Positions 26,775 to 36,006 of a stretch of 64,000 nucleotides of DNA are shown here, in pieces. Source of the stretch: an uncultured Campylobacter sp. (GTDB taxonomy: Bacteria > Campylobacterota > Campylobacteria > Campylobacterales > Campylobacteraceae); the NCBI GenBank assembly GCA_934728065.1, contig CAKVDW010000009.1:9479-73478 (forward strand), given 5' to 3'. The first letter of the stretch is position 1; the number at the start of each line of letters is the position of its first letter. The notes under the pieces are model-generated. The model made no database searches and was not told the origin of the DNA. It was given only the letters and a program-made list of their open reading frames with translations. Position numbers and translations under genes: made by a program.

Positions 26775-27713
26775 TCAATGCAAATTCTCAATATAACTCA
26801 TAGCCGATAAAGCAGCAGTAGCCCCATCGCTTGCAGCGCAAACAATTTGTCTTGGGGCATCCTGTCTAATATCTCCAGCAGCATAAAGTCCAGCAACATT
26901 TGTTTGCATTTTTAAATCCACACTCACTTGTCCAAGTTTTTCCATTTGACATAAAAATTCACCATTTTCTTGCTTTAAAACCTCATTTTGCACATCAAGT
27001 CCCACAAAAACAAAAATACCCGGCACCTTTAAATCTCTCACCGAACCATCTTTTAAATTCACTTTCACGCCTAAAAGTCCGCTTGTATCTCCATAAGCTT
27101 CGTTTATGCTTGCACTTGTGATGAGTTCGATTTTGGGATTTTTACGCGCCTTTTCAAGCGTAATGGGTGCGGCACGAAATTCCTCTCTGCGGTGAATGAC
27201 ATAAACTTTAGAGCAAATATTCGCCAAAAATAAAGCCTCTTCTATGGCGGTATTTCCTCCGCCAAGCACAACCACTTCTTTGTTTTTATAAAAAAAGCCA
27301 TCGCAAGTAGCGCAAGTGCTTACACCTTTGCCAAAAAACTCATCTTCGCCTTTAAAACCAGCCTTTCTTGGAACTGAACCCGTGCAAATAATGACAGTTT
27401 TAGCTTTTTGCTCTTTTTGACCCTCTAAAAAAATGGTAAAAGAGCCGTCAGCATTTTTACTCACTCGCTGTGTGCTTACCATTTCGTGTTTTAAACCAAA
27501 ACGCATACACTGCGTTTGCCACGGATACATAAAAGTGATACCATCGGTTATCTCAGCCACTCCGGGATAATTTTCCACTTCAGAACTTGATAAAATTTGT
27601 CCGCCTGGCATTCCTTTTTCAAACATAACAACATTTTTAAGTCCGCCTCTAGTAGCATAAAGTCCAGCAGCAAGTCCAGCAGGACCTCCTCCTATAATAG
27701 CTAAATCTAACAT
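26775..27713 (-). CDS. trxB: Thioredoxin reductase
   Basis: A 312-residue flavoenzyme that uses NADPH to reduce thioredoxin. The FAD motif [10 protein letters not shown] is at the N-terminus, the redox-active CATCDG near residue 133, the NADPH motif [10 protein letters not shown] near 150, and the C-terminal AAGDIRQ segment is present. The ATG at 27713 has AAAGGAG upstream; the longer frame is discarded. trxA lies 157 bases upstream with its own terminator, so the two genes are separately transcribed. A dyad resembling a Fur/PerR site overlaps its promoter region. Confidence 0.96.
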   Translation of the reverse strand: MLDLAIIGGGPAGLAAGLYATRGGLKNVVMFEKGMPGGQILSSSEVENYPGVAEITDGITFMYPWQTQCMRFGLKHEMVSTQRVSKNADGSFTIFLEGQKEQKAKTVIICTGSVPRKAGFKGEDEFFGKGVSTCATCDGFFYKNKEVVVLGGGNTAIEEALFLANICSKVYVIHRREEFRAAPITLEKARKNPKIELITSASINEAYGDTSGLLGVKVNLKDGSVRDLKVPGIFVFVGLDVQNEVLKQENGEFLCQMEKLGQVSVDLKMQTNVAGLYAAGDIRQDAPRQIVCAASDGATAALSAMSYIENLH

Positions 27714-27752
27714 AAAATTAGTCTCCTTTATTATCAAAAAATATAGCACAAT

Positions 27753-27768
27753 GATAATTAATATTATC
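27753..27768 (-). promoter_or_regulatory. Fur/PerR-like dyad upstream of trxB
   Basis: GATAAT-TAAT-ATTATC, followed by an AT-rich ATAATAATTATAA. The arms match those of Campylobacter Fur/PerR boxes, and the site lies 40-55 bases upstream of the trxB start. Oxidative-stress or iron control is plausible but unproven. Confidence 0.45.
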
Positions 27769-27848
27769 TAATAATAATTATAACATACTATTGACAAAAA
27801 AAAAAAAAACGCGAAAAATTTATCTTATAATTAATGAAAAAATGTGTA

Positions 27849-27871
27849 AAAAGCCACTTTTAGTGGCTTTT
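27849..27871 (-). terminator. Terminator of trxA
   Basis: AAAAGCCACT-AAA-AGTGGCTTTT on the minus strand, a perfect 10-bp stem overlapping the stop codon and followed by TTTACACA. Confidence 0.8.
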
Positions 27872-28184
27872 AGAGCAAAGAATTAAGCTTATCAGTGATA
27901 GCTTGTTTAGACTGAGCGCCAATGAGAGTATCAACAACTTGTCCATCTTTTAAAAAGATGAGCGTAGGCACAGAGCGAATGCCAAATTTAGCCGACAAAT
28001 CACCTTCCTCATCGGTATTTACCTTACAAATTTTAGCCTTACCGTCAAAGTCATTTGCTAGCTCATCAATCACAGGTGAAAGCATTTTGCAAGGACCGCA
28101 CCAAGGCGCCCAAAAATCAACCAAAGACACCCCTGTTTCAGTTTGACTAAAATTAGCCTCATTAAGTTCTATGTATTTTCCCAT
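27870..28184 (-). CDS. trxA: Thioredoxin
   Basis: A 104-residue thioredoxin with the WCGPC active site near residues 28-32, the cis-Pro segment SVPTLIFLKDG and a normal C-terminal helix. It is the cytoplasmic disulfide reductant recycled by TrxB. AAAAGGAG precedes the ATG. trxB-trxA-yraN-hom order is as in C. jejuni Cj0146c-Cj0149c. Confidence 0.97.
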   Translation of the reverse strand: MGKYIELNEANFSQTETGVSLVDFWAPWCGPCKMLSPVIDELANDFDGKAKICKVNTDEEGDLSAKFGIRSVPTLIFLKDGQVVDTLIGAQSKQAITDKLNSLL

Positions 28185-28240
28185 TTTTTCTCCTTTTATG
28201 TTTGTGAGTGGTATTTTAACAAAAAAGTGTTAAAAAAAAA

Positions 28241-28579
28241 TTAAAAAGTGATATTTTCTCTAAAATCTGTCTTATTTTTATAAATGCAGAGCAAATCCAC
28301 TTGAAAATCGTTGTTTAAACCCTTTTTAAGCAGGTAAAAATTCAGCGTTTTTAGGATTTTTTCGTATTTTTTAGCATTGAGGCGGTAGCTTGCCTCATAA
28401 TCTCCCTCCGTGCTTTTCACCTCGATAAAATGCAAAATTTCGTCCTTTTTGGCGATAATGTCAATCTCCCCAAATTTTGAGTGAAAGTTGCGCTCGATGA
28501 TTTCAAAGCCTTGTTTTTTCAAGTAGCTTTGCGCCTTGTCCTCGCCCAAAAGTCCGCTTAAATACGCTTTTAGTCCCAT
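28241..28579 (-). CDS. UPF0102/YraN-family nuclease-fold protein
   Basis: A 112-residue protein of the UPF0102 family. The AEDKAQSYLKKQGFEII-like helix is followed by GEIDIIAKKDEILHFIEVKS, carrying the Glu/Asp-x-Lys residues of an endonuclease-like fold. Family members are thought to be Holliday-junction-resolvase-like, but function is not established. The ATG overlaps the end of hom by 10 bases, so the two are translationally coupled (Cj0148c-Cj0149c in C. jejuni). Confidence 0.88.
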   Translation of the reverse strand: MGLKAYLSGLLGEDKAQSYLKKQGFEIIERNFHSKFGEIDIIAKKDEILHFIEVKSTEGDYEASYRLNAKKYEKILKTLNFYLLKKGLNNDFQVDLLCIYKNKTDFRENITF

Positions 28580-29850
28580 TGCTCGATACGCATCATAAAG
28601 GGCTTTTCTTTGACGAAATCCTGCCTTGCAAGCTCGCTCAAAAGAGCCTGAATTTGACGCTCAAAGCTGTGATGCGTGGTGAAATAAATCGTGCTGATAG
28701 CCTTGCTCGCCTTTGGCTTTTGCAAAAAGCTATCCACAGAAATGCCCGCCTCGCTCATCAGCTGCGTGATTTTACTCAAAACGCCGATTTTATCCTCGAC
28801 TTTAAGCCGCAAATAATACTTCGTGTAAATGTCAGCCTTCGGCACGAGCGTGAAATTCGGCTCATTTAAAAAGCCAAGCATCGCACCTTTGGCACTTTGC
28901 GCCCTTGCATAATCCATCAAATCCGCTATCACAGCGCTTGCCGTTGCCTTTCCGCCCGCACCAGCCCCATAATACAAGCTCTCACTCAGCAAATCGCCCA
29001 CCACGCTCACGGCATTCATCACTCCGCTTACCTTAGCAAGCATTTTGCCCTTGTCTATCATCGCAGGATGCACTCTTAGCTCCACTTTGTCGCCCTTTGC
29101 TTTGGCAATGCCTAAAAGTTTGATGACAAAGTCAAATTCGCTCGCAAAATACATATCCTCCGCACTTATCTGGGTAATGCCCTCTGTCAAAATGTCCTGT
29201 GGCTTTGCCCTTAAATCAAAGGCTAGGCTTGATAAAATAAGCAGCTTGTGCGCCGCGTCCAAGCCTTCTATGTCAAAGGTAGGGTCAGCCTCCGCATAGC
29301 CCAAGCTTTGCGCCACTTTTAATGCCTCATCAAAGCTCGTCCCATCGGCACTCATCGAGCTTAAAATATAATTGCTCGTGCCGTTTAAAATGCCATAAAT
29401 TCGCCCAACTCCGTTCGCGCAAAGCCCTTCTTTTAGCACTTTGATGATGGGCAAGCCCCCAGCCACGCTTGCTTCGTAGCCAAAAAAGGTGTTTTGAGCC
29501 AGCTCTTGCAACTCATAGCGATGATAAGCAAGCATTGCTTTGTTTGCGCTTACCACAGGCTTGTTTTTAGCCAGAATTTCGCGCACGATTTCAAAGGGCG
29601 CATCAACGCCGCCCATAAGCTCGACAAAAATGTCTATGTCATCGCGCTCTAAAATCTCGCTCGCCTTTGTCGTAACGGGGATTTGCGCCTTTGGCTTTGG
29701 CGTGCGAGCAAGGGCGATGACAGGCTTGATAGCCTTGCCACAACGCGCTTTGATAAGGCTTTGATTTGCTAGCAATGCCTCACAAACAGCGCTTCCAACC
29801 GTGCCATAACCCAAAACCGCCACATTTATGGTGCTTTTGTCATTTTTCAT
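28570..29850 (-). CDS. hom: Homoserine dehydrogenase
   Basis: Reduces aspartate semialdehyde to homoserine for threonine and methionine. The Rossmann motif GYGTVGSAV is at about residues 14-22, the catalytic region ASVAGGLPIIKVL and GTSNYILSSM are typical, and a C-terminal ACT domain (KIGVLSKITQLMSEAGISVDS) gives threonine feedback control. 426 residues, normal. Homoserine from this enzyme feeds MetA, encoded at 43896. Confidence 0.96.
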   Translation of the reverse strand: MKNDKSTINVAVLGYGTVGSAVCEALLANQSLIKARCGKAIKPVIALARTPKPKAQIPVTTKASEILERDDIDIFVELMGGVDAPFEIVREILAKNKPVVSANKAMLAYHRYELQELAQNTFFGYEASVAGGLPIIKVLKEGLCANGVGRIYGILNGTSNYILSSMSADGTSFDEALKVAQSLGYAEADPTFDIEGLDAAHKLLILSSLAFDLRAKPQDILTEGITQISAEDMYFASEFDFVIKLLGIAKAKGDKVELRVHPAMIDKGKMLAKVSGVMNAVSVVGDLLSESLYYGAGAGGKATASAVIADLMDYARAQSAKGAMLGFLNEPNFTLVPKADIYTKYYLRLKVEDKIGVLSKITQLMSEAGISVDSFLQKPKASKAISTIYFTTHHSFERQIQALLSELARQDFVKEKPFMMRIEQWD

Positions 29851-29877
29851 TTGTCTTCTCTTTCGTTTTTTGTAAAT

Positions 29878-30435
29878 TTATTGTTTTGACTTTAAATTCT
29901 TTTTAATCAACTTCTTATCAAGCCCCATTTTTGCATAAAAAAGCGCGACAACTTCTTCACGGGTTTTCACTTCAATCATTTGCTCTTTTTTAAAATCCCA
30001 TTTATATCCTGCGCCCGTGCCACGCGCCCCGCGGTTGTGGAGTTTGCTAAAATCAATCTCACTAATTTTTTCAAGTCTCATAAAAAGATTATCAGGCGCA
30101 ACGCCTATAAAACAGATGAAATCGCAATTTGGCGTGTTTTTGATATGCTCATTTTGAAATTTATCATTCACATCAAGGCTTGAAGTTTTTACTTCGATTT
30201 TAATGTCGTTGATTTTTATATCCCACTCGCCTTGGTCGCCATCTTGATAAGCTAGGGCAATGTTGCGTTCTTTGCTAAAAATGTCGCGCAAAAGTCGCTC
30301 GCCAAAGCTTCCGCGTTTGTCAATCTGCAAATGCCTTATCCTTGCGTATTTGCTCGTGCTTTTCCATTTTGAAGTCAAATTTACTTCATTTTCTATCTCG
30401 TCAAACACCGCATTTGCCAAACTTTCAATGTCCAT
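29878..30435 (-). CDS. Probable type II restriction endonuclease
   Basis: A 185-residue protein with a PD-(D/E)xK-like core: an acidic GEWDIKI strand followed by IEVKTSS (about residues 88-103). It overlaps by one base (TAATG) the stop of a methyltransferase gene, which is the classic layout of a restriction-modification pair. I cannot deduce the recognition site. The protein looks intact, and AAAGG precedes its start. It lies directly downstream of the MTase and 28 bases from hom. Confidence 0.7.
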   Translation of the reverse strand: MDIESLANAVFDEIENEVNLTSKWKSTSKYARIRHLQIDKRGSFGERLLRDIFSKERNIALAYQDGDQGEWDIKINDIKIEVKTSSLDVNDKFQNEHIKNTPNCDFICFIGVAPDNLFMRLEKISEIDFSKLHNRGARGTGAGYKWDFKKEQMIEVKTREEVVALFYAKMGLDKKLIKKNLKSKQ

Positions 30436-31541
30436 TAAAACAAACCTTTATCATAAAATCCTTGCGCTATCAACGCCTCTTCGATTAAAGAAGTGCGTAA
30501 ATTTAGGCTTGAATTCGTGCCTAAAAAGCTCACTTGCACCCAATCAACACCTTGCAAAGCCCTTTTTACTCGCTCTTTGTCCTTTAAAATCACTATGCCA
30601 TAGCCCCTGCGGTGCGGCAAGGCTTCAAAGTCCGTATAAATTTGCATTTGTGGCTTACTTGCTGAGTGAAAACAAGTGCTGGGCAAGTATAAATCGCACT
30701 TATAAAGCATCGCTTTGTTTCTCGTGCTTGAACTCGTGCCGCCATCGCTTAAAGAGTAAATTTTAATGAATTCTTTGCAGGTTTTTGGCGGATTAAGCTC
30801 AATATTAAGCGTTTTGTTTGCAAACACTCTTTTGTGCGCCCAAATTTGAAAAAGCGTGGCTACCTCAACAGCCTTGCCGTTTGGATACACAAAGCTATCA
30901 AGGGGCAGTTTTTCGCTATGCACCAACTCATAGTCTTTTATGCGTTTTTTAGGGCTACCCTTGCCATCGCTATCAAAAAGCGGGGGCAAAATAAAGGCGA
31001 TAAAATCAGCAAATTCACTTGCGTGGTTGATGAAACGCAGGGCTAAATTCCCGCGTAAGCCAAAGGGCGGATTGCCCAAAACTATGTATTTTTGGTGCAT
31101 ATTTTGCGGATAAAAACTCAAAAAATTTTGACACAAAATTTCATCATTTTTATACTCTAAATCAACCCCTATGCGTGAATTTTTAGGCATTAGCTCGTAA
31201 AAACTCAAATCCCCGCAACTTGGCTCGATGAAAATATAATCATCTGCGTTAATGTTGTGGATTTGCAAAAAGTGCGAAAAGCTCTCAAAGCAGTATTTTG
31301 CCACTTCTTTTTTGGTAAAAAATTCATTATGCGAGCGAAAATCAACTTTTTGCAAGTCGTATTTGTTGCCAAGTAAGAAATTTAAGTCGTAAAGGTATTC
31401 ATTTGGGATTTTTTGCGTGGCTTCCCAACGCTTCAAAGTGCCTGTGTGTAAGAAAAGTTTGTCAGCGATTTCACTGAGTGAATGCTCTAACCTTAACTCC
31501 TTATAAACTAAATTCGCGCTGATAGCTGAATTTGCTCTCAT
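30435..31541 (-). CDS. HTH-fused adenine DNA methyltransferase
   Basis: A 368-residue enzyme. Residues about 15-60 form an XRE-like helix-turn-helix (LSEIADKLFLHTGTLKRWE), then the SAM-binding motif I (FIEPSCGDLSFYE, about 103-115) and the catalytic NPPFG (about 158) of N6-adenine methyltransferases. The fused helix-turn-helix may let it regulate its own operon, as some modification enzymes do. It is cotranscribed with the endonuclease gene that follows. Likely acquired, because in C. jejuni hom and the Cj0150c aminotransferase gene are neighbours. Confidence 0.8.
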   Translation of the reverse strand: MRANSAISANLVYKELRLEHSLSEIADKLFLHTGTLKRWEATQKIPNEYLYDLNFLLGNKYDLQKVDFRSHNEFFTKKEVAKYCFESFSHFLQIHNINADDYIFIEPSCGDLSFYELMPKNSRIGVDLEYKNDEILCQNFLSFYPQNMHQKYIVLGNPPFGLRGNLALRFINHASEFADFIAFILPPLFDSDGKGSPKKRIKDYELVHSEKLPLDSFVYPNGKAVEVATLFQIWAHKRVFANKTLNIELNPPKTCKEFIKIYSLSDGGTSSSTRNKAMLYKCDLYLPSTCFHSASKPQMQIYTDFEALPHRRGYGIVILKDKERVKRALQGVDWVQVSFLGTNSSLNLRTSLIEEALIAQGFYDKGLF

Positions 31542-31730
31542 TTAATGCCCTTTTATTTTGGCTAATCATAGCAAAAATGTGTAAATAAGCCTAAATTTGA
31601 TAAATTTTTTCACATTTTTACTTTAAATTTCTAAATTTTGCCCTAAAATTCAAACATAAATTTAAAAATTTATCCAAAAATTTTTTGGCATTATAGCAGA
31701 TTAAAATAAATTTTTACCGCCTTGCTTTTA

Positions 31731-32453
31731 TCAAAGGGCTAAAACGCTATGATAAAGCTTGTTTAAAAATCTTTCATAATCATTAAAAATCACGCTTCCT
31801 TCAAACTTTGCTGAATTTTTGTTTTCAAATTCAGCCTTAAATTTTTGCGAGTATTGCAAAGCCTCTCCGCTACAAAGGGCTTTATACTCGTCTTCATCTC
31901 GTGCGTGGCTAAATTCGGGTAGCTTTACTACCACAAGCAAGGTTTTGTTTGGCGTGTGAAAAAAGTTTTCGACATTGTCCTCAAAAAGTTTTAGATATTT
32001 ATGTAAATGATGAGCTTTTAATTCCTCTATTTTGCCTATACTGCCGTCTTGTTCAAAATATGGCATACTCTCAGGCACGATTAAAATTTGAAAATACGGC
32101 AAACCGTTTGAGCGCAAATTTGCCGTCTCGCCAAGCATATTTTCAAAATAATTATTCGCATTTTGCGCGTAATTACTCATCACAAATTTAACCGCCACGC
32201 CAGCACGCCCAGCACTATTTTGCAGCACAGAAATATCCACCGCTTTATCATAATATCTCCCAACAAGGTTCTCTTCCTTGCCATCGCCCACGCCATAGGA
32301 CTTGACTTCAAATTCGTTGCCAAGCTTTTGGGTTAAATCGCTTGCGATTTTAGCGTGCAAAATTTTAAGCTTTTCGTTGCTTCTTGCGTTCATTTGCAAA
32401 TATGTCTCAAATGCCCTTGTAAGCGTGGATAAAAAGCTTTCATTTAAACTCAT
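31731..32453 (-). CDS. Probable restriction endonuclease partner of the broken MTase
   Basis: A protein of about 240 residues of uncertain family. YDKAVDISVL...GVAVKFVMSNY (about residues 70-100) looks like a degenerate PD-(D/E)xK core. The following NNYFENMLGETANLR-like segment is seen in type II/IIS restriction enzymes. The open frame reaches 32474 (TTG), but the ATG at 32453 has AAAAGGAAAAAG directly before it and is preferred. It follows the methyltransferase reading frames with an overlap or a gap of a few bases. Role inferred from position. Confidence 0.5.
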   Translation of the reverse strand: MSLNESFLSTLTRAFETYLQMNARSNEKLKILHAKIASDLTQKLGNEFEVKSYGVGDGKEENLVGRYYDKAVDISVLQNSAGRAGVAVKFVMSNYAQNANNYFENMLGETANLRSNGLPYFQILIVPESMPYFEQDGSIGKIEELKAHHLHKYLKLFEDNVENFFHTPNKTLLVVVKLPEFSHARDEDEYKALCSGEALQYSQKFKAEFENKNSAKFEGSVIFNDYERFLNKLYHSVLAL

Positions 32454-32470
32454 CTTTTTCCTTTTACTCA

Positions 32471-33962
32471 TCAAAACGCACCAAATTTATAGGCTAAAAA
32501 TCGCCCCAAATCAGTGCTTGAAAAGGTGTAATAACCGCCGTTTTTGTATTTACCTAAACTTCGCACAAAGCCTAAAAATTCATCATTTCGCAAGGCTTTT
32601 TCAAAATGCTCTACGGGCAAATCACTAGCCACATAAAGCCCACCAAAAACACCCTCACCAGCCTTAACCTCACAAATTCGCAAATCTTTAAGCTCGCGGA
32701 TAAGCGTGTTAAAGGCGATTTTGCGCTTATGCGTGTCTTTTAGTCCTTGACTGCGCCCAAATTCAAGCCAGCTTGCACCGCGCAAATCCCTGCTTTTAAG
32801 CCGTTTTTCATACTCGCTATAACGCTTTAAAACCGCACCGCTTGGCTTTATGAAAACGCCATTTTCATCATAAGGGTAAATGCACTCGCACCATTTGCCA
32901 TTTGAAGCCTTGTAAGCGCGAATTTTTGGGTAAGCAAAGCCACTAAAATCACCGAAAAAAACGCATCGCAAAGCGTGGCAAAGCCGTTTTTCACAGCCAA
33001 AGGCTTTAAATTTAGGATTTTTTTAAATTTTGTCTCTCCTAAAAAAATCTCTCCACTCGGCAAAAAAAGATTTTCATAAGCAATTTTTCTTTTTTTCAAA
33101 ATTTCGCCATTTGCAAATTCGCCACACTCTACAAATTCGCTTTTTTCGCCCTTTTTAAAGGCACTGATAAGGCTGTAAGTGGTGATTTTGTCAAACACTT
33201 TTTCGTGCAAAAAGTCTATGATTTGAGTAAGATTTTTTTCGGCACAAATTTGCCTACGCAAACTCGCCCCAGCCTTGCTATTTAGCCACGAACTAGGCGT
33301 AATAAAAACAAGCTCGCCGCCCTTTTTTAAGCACTCAAAACCTAGCTCAAAAAAAATTAAAAACAAATCACTCATTCCCCCGCGCGTGAATTTGCGTGCA
33401 TTTTCGTTAAGATTATGCACTCTTATGTAGGGCGGATTGCCGATGATTAAGTCGATTTGGGCTTTGTAGTTTTCATAAAGCTCCAAAAATCACCATTTTG
33501 TAAATTCCACGCGACATTTTTTAAGCCAAATTCGCTTGCTACCTTGTCTAAATTCTCGTGGCATTTGTTTAAAATTTCAGTATCAATCTCAACGCCGATT
33601 AAATTTGTCTCTAACTCAAATTTTAAACGCTTTAAATCTTTTGAATGCTCCAAAAACTCGCTCGCATAACGCCTTGCAAGTGCTGTTAAAAAAGCCCCGT
33701 CCCCGCAACCTGCTTCTAAAATTTTGCGTCCGCAAAGGGCTTTGTTTTGGGGCATTTTAAGCATTAAATCCACAACAAAAGGCGGAGTAAAAACCTGCCC
33801 TAAATTTTTGCTTTTTATCAATGTTTTTGTGAATTTTTTTAAATTTTGGGGCTTAAATTCAGCTTTTTGACGCAAAAATTCATCATTTTTACTTGGAATT
33901 TCGTTGTTTGCATTAAACAAATTCACAAAAGGCGCGGTTTTGTTAGGCGTGCTTAAATTCAT
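32471..33962 (-). pseudogene. N6-adenine DNA methyltransferase split by two frameshifts
   Basis: Three successive open frames (33962-33447, 33486-32848, 32971-32471) together encode one Eco57I-like methyltransferase of about 500 residues. The first carries motif I (LEAGCGDGAFL), the second motif IV (LIIGNPPYIRVHNL) and the third a target-recognition-like domain. The first break is at the A5 run 33485-33489 and the second at the A7 run 32955-32961. Adding one base at each restores a smooth protein (NGDFLELYENY; CDAFFFGDFSGF). It is therefore inactive as sequenced, unless slippage or a sequence error is involved. A possible cognate nuclease lies downstream. Confidence 0.8.
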
Positions 33963-33971
33963 CAGCCAGCT

Positions 33972-35174
33972 TCACTCTTTTAAATACTTTTTGATATTGC
34001 GTGCGGCTTGGCGTATGCGGTTTTCGTTTTCGATTAAAGCGATACGCACATACTCATCGCCAGCCTCGCCAAAGCCTATCCCCGGGCTTACCGCCACGCT
34101 AGCCTTTTGCAAGAGTTGTTTGGAAAATTCAAGGCTTTTTAAATGCGCCTTGCTTGCGGGCAGTTTCGCCCACACAAACATACTTGCGTTTGGCTTGTTG
34201 AGCGTCCAGCCCGCATTGTCAAAGGCATCAAGCAAAATGTCAAGCCTTTTCGCATAAGTTTGCTTTATGTCCTCCACGCACTCTTGCGAGCCGTTAAGCG
34301 CGATGGTTGCGGCTACTTGTATGGGCGTATACATACCATAGTCAAACCACGATTTGATTTTTTTAAGTGCGGCGATAAGGCGTTTGTTGCCCACCATAAA
34401 GCCCACGCGCCAGCCCGCCATATTGTAGGACTTTGAAAGCGTATAGCCCTCCACAGCGACATCTTTTGCGCCCTCCACTTCAAAAATGCTTGGGGTTTTA
34501 TACTCATCAAAGCAAAGCTCAGCATAAGCAATGTCTGAGATGATATAAAAGCGTTCTTTTTTTGCCACAGCGACAAGCCTTTCGTAAAAGCTTTTTTGCA
34601 CGGTTACGGTTGTGGGATTGTGCGGGAAATTGACGACTAAATACTTGGCGCGTGGAGAGTTTTCGTTTAGAATTTGCTCTAAATTTTGAAAAAATTTATT
34701 CTCATCAAGCTCGAATTTGTCGTTGTAATCAAAGGGCATTTTGGCGACATTGCCTCCTGCGATGATGAAGGCTTGCGTGTGTATGGGGTAAGCAGGCGTT
34801 GGCACTATGGCGGTGTCGCCGGGGTTGATGATGGCGCGGGCTAAATTCACAAAGCCTTCTTTGCTGCCCATAGTCGCTACCGCCTCGCTTTCAGGGTCTA
34901 AATCCACGCCATATTTGCGTTTATACCACTCGCAAATGGCAAGGCGCAGCTTATAAATGCCCGCACTTACCGAGTAGCCCGAAGTTTTGTCCTTGTTGGC
35001 ACTCTCGCAAAGCTTGTCTATAATGTGCTGTGGCGTTTTGCCGTCTGGATTGCCCATAGAAAAGTCGATGATATCTTCACCCGCACGGCGCGCTGCCATT
35101 TTAATGGCATTTACCTCAGCAAAGACATAGTTTGGTAGCCTTTCTATCGTGTTAAAGCGGATTTCATCAAACAT
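33972..35174 (-). CDS. Class I/II PLP aminotransferase
   Basis: A 400-residue fold-type I aminotransferase resembling aspartate/alanine or LL-diaminopimelate aminotransferases. The PLP lysine is in TLSKSYNMAGWRVGF near residue 240, NFPHNPTT carries the cofactor-binding Asn, and the C-terminal Arg region (YVRIALIENENRIRQAARNI) binds the substrate carboxylate. It corresponds to C. jejuni Cj0150c. Exact substrate is not decidable from sequence; alanine synthesis is a good candidate. Confidence 0.9.
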   Translation of the reverse strand: MFDEIRFNTIERLPNYVFAEVNAIKMAARRAGEDIIDFSMGNPDGKTPQHIIDKLCESANKDKTSGYSVSAGIYKLRLAICEWYKRKYGVDLDPESEAVATMGSKEGFVNLARAIINPGDTAIVPTPAYPIHTQAFIIAGGNVAKMPFDYNDKFELDENKFFQNLEQILNENSPRAKYLVVNFPHNPTTVTVQKSFYERLVAVAKKERFYIISDIAYAELCFDEYKTPSIFEVEGAKDVAVEGYTLSKSYNMAGWRVGFMVGNKRLIAALKKIKSWFDYGMYTPIQVAATIALNGSQECVEDIKQTYAKRLDILLDAFDNAGWTLNKPNASMFVWAKLPASKAHLKSLEFSKQLLQKASVAVSPGIGFGEAGDEYVRIALIENENRIRQAARNIKKYLKE

Positions 35175-35190
35175 TGTCTTCCTTTTTAAG

Positions 35191-36006
35191 CTATCTTAAA
35201 AGCTGAATTTCAAGCCCACGGCGGATATTGTCTATATTAAAATTATCTCCCACAATGGCATAAACCACATCGCTTGGAATAGAGCTTGAAAATTCCTTTC
35301 TTTTACTTGAGTCCATAGTGCTTTTAATGAGTTTTAAATCTTTATCCAAAAACAAGACCTTTGGAAACCAATTATCTCCAGCCTTTGCTTTTATGTTTAT
35401 GCTTGAAGCTCCTTGAGTTTGGATAAGATAATCCCTCAAAGGTCTTTGCAAACTTTCATTTACGCCAACAGTAACTTGCGTGTTTGGCTTTAATCTTGCC
35501 TTAGAAAAATCAAGCTCGTAATCATAATCATAAGCATTCACCTTGCGTATGCTCTTAATGACAACAAAATTTTGTTTTAAGATATTATAAAAACTTGCTG
35601 GGTCAAGTATATAGCGAGATTCTACACGCAAGGTGTAGCTTTTTACCTGACCCTTTAAGGCAAGTTCAATGGGGGTAAAATACGCAAAACCAGCTTGGTT
35701 CAAGGCTTCATTGATAATTTTTATAAACAAAAGCGCATCACTTTTTGCTCTAAAACTCAACTGCAAACTTCTTGAATTTGTCAAAGTAGAGGAGAATAAA
35801 GAATTCATCTTTAAAATTCTTGCAATTTCGTCCCATTTAGCATTGCCTTGAGCATCGACATAATTTTTCCCCTCAAACAAAAGCTTAAGCTTTGCATCAA
35901 AATTTGGATTAGCGACTAAGTCTTGGGCAAGCTCTAAACTACTTGCAGCAAATACTTCACTTACAAAAAGACAAAGAAATAGTGTTTTTTTAAGCTTTTT
36001 TACCAT
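35191..36006 (-). CDS. Exported protein of unknown function (Cj0151c-like)
   Basis: A 271-residue protein with a signal peptide (cleavage near VFAA, residue 20). The mature part alternates short helices and strands, without motifs that I recognise. It overlaps the preceding gene by 7 bases and ends 17 bases before the aminotransferase gene. Its constant pairing with a RodZ-like membrane protein suggests an envelope role, but that is inference. Confidence 0.6.
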   Translation of the reverse strand: MVKKLKKTLFLCLFVSEVFAASSLELAQDLVANPNFDAKLKLLFEGKNYVDAQGNAKWDEIARILKMNSLFSSTLTNSRSLQLSFRAKSDALLFIKIINEALNQAGFAYFTPIELALKGQVKSYTLRVESRYILDPASFYNILKQNFVVIKSIRKVNAYDYDYELDFSKARLKPNTQVTVGVNESLQRPLRDYLIQTQGASSINIKAKAGDNWFPKVLFLDKDLKLIKSTMDSSKRKEFSSSIPSDVVYAIVGDNFNIDNIRRGLEIQLLR

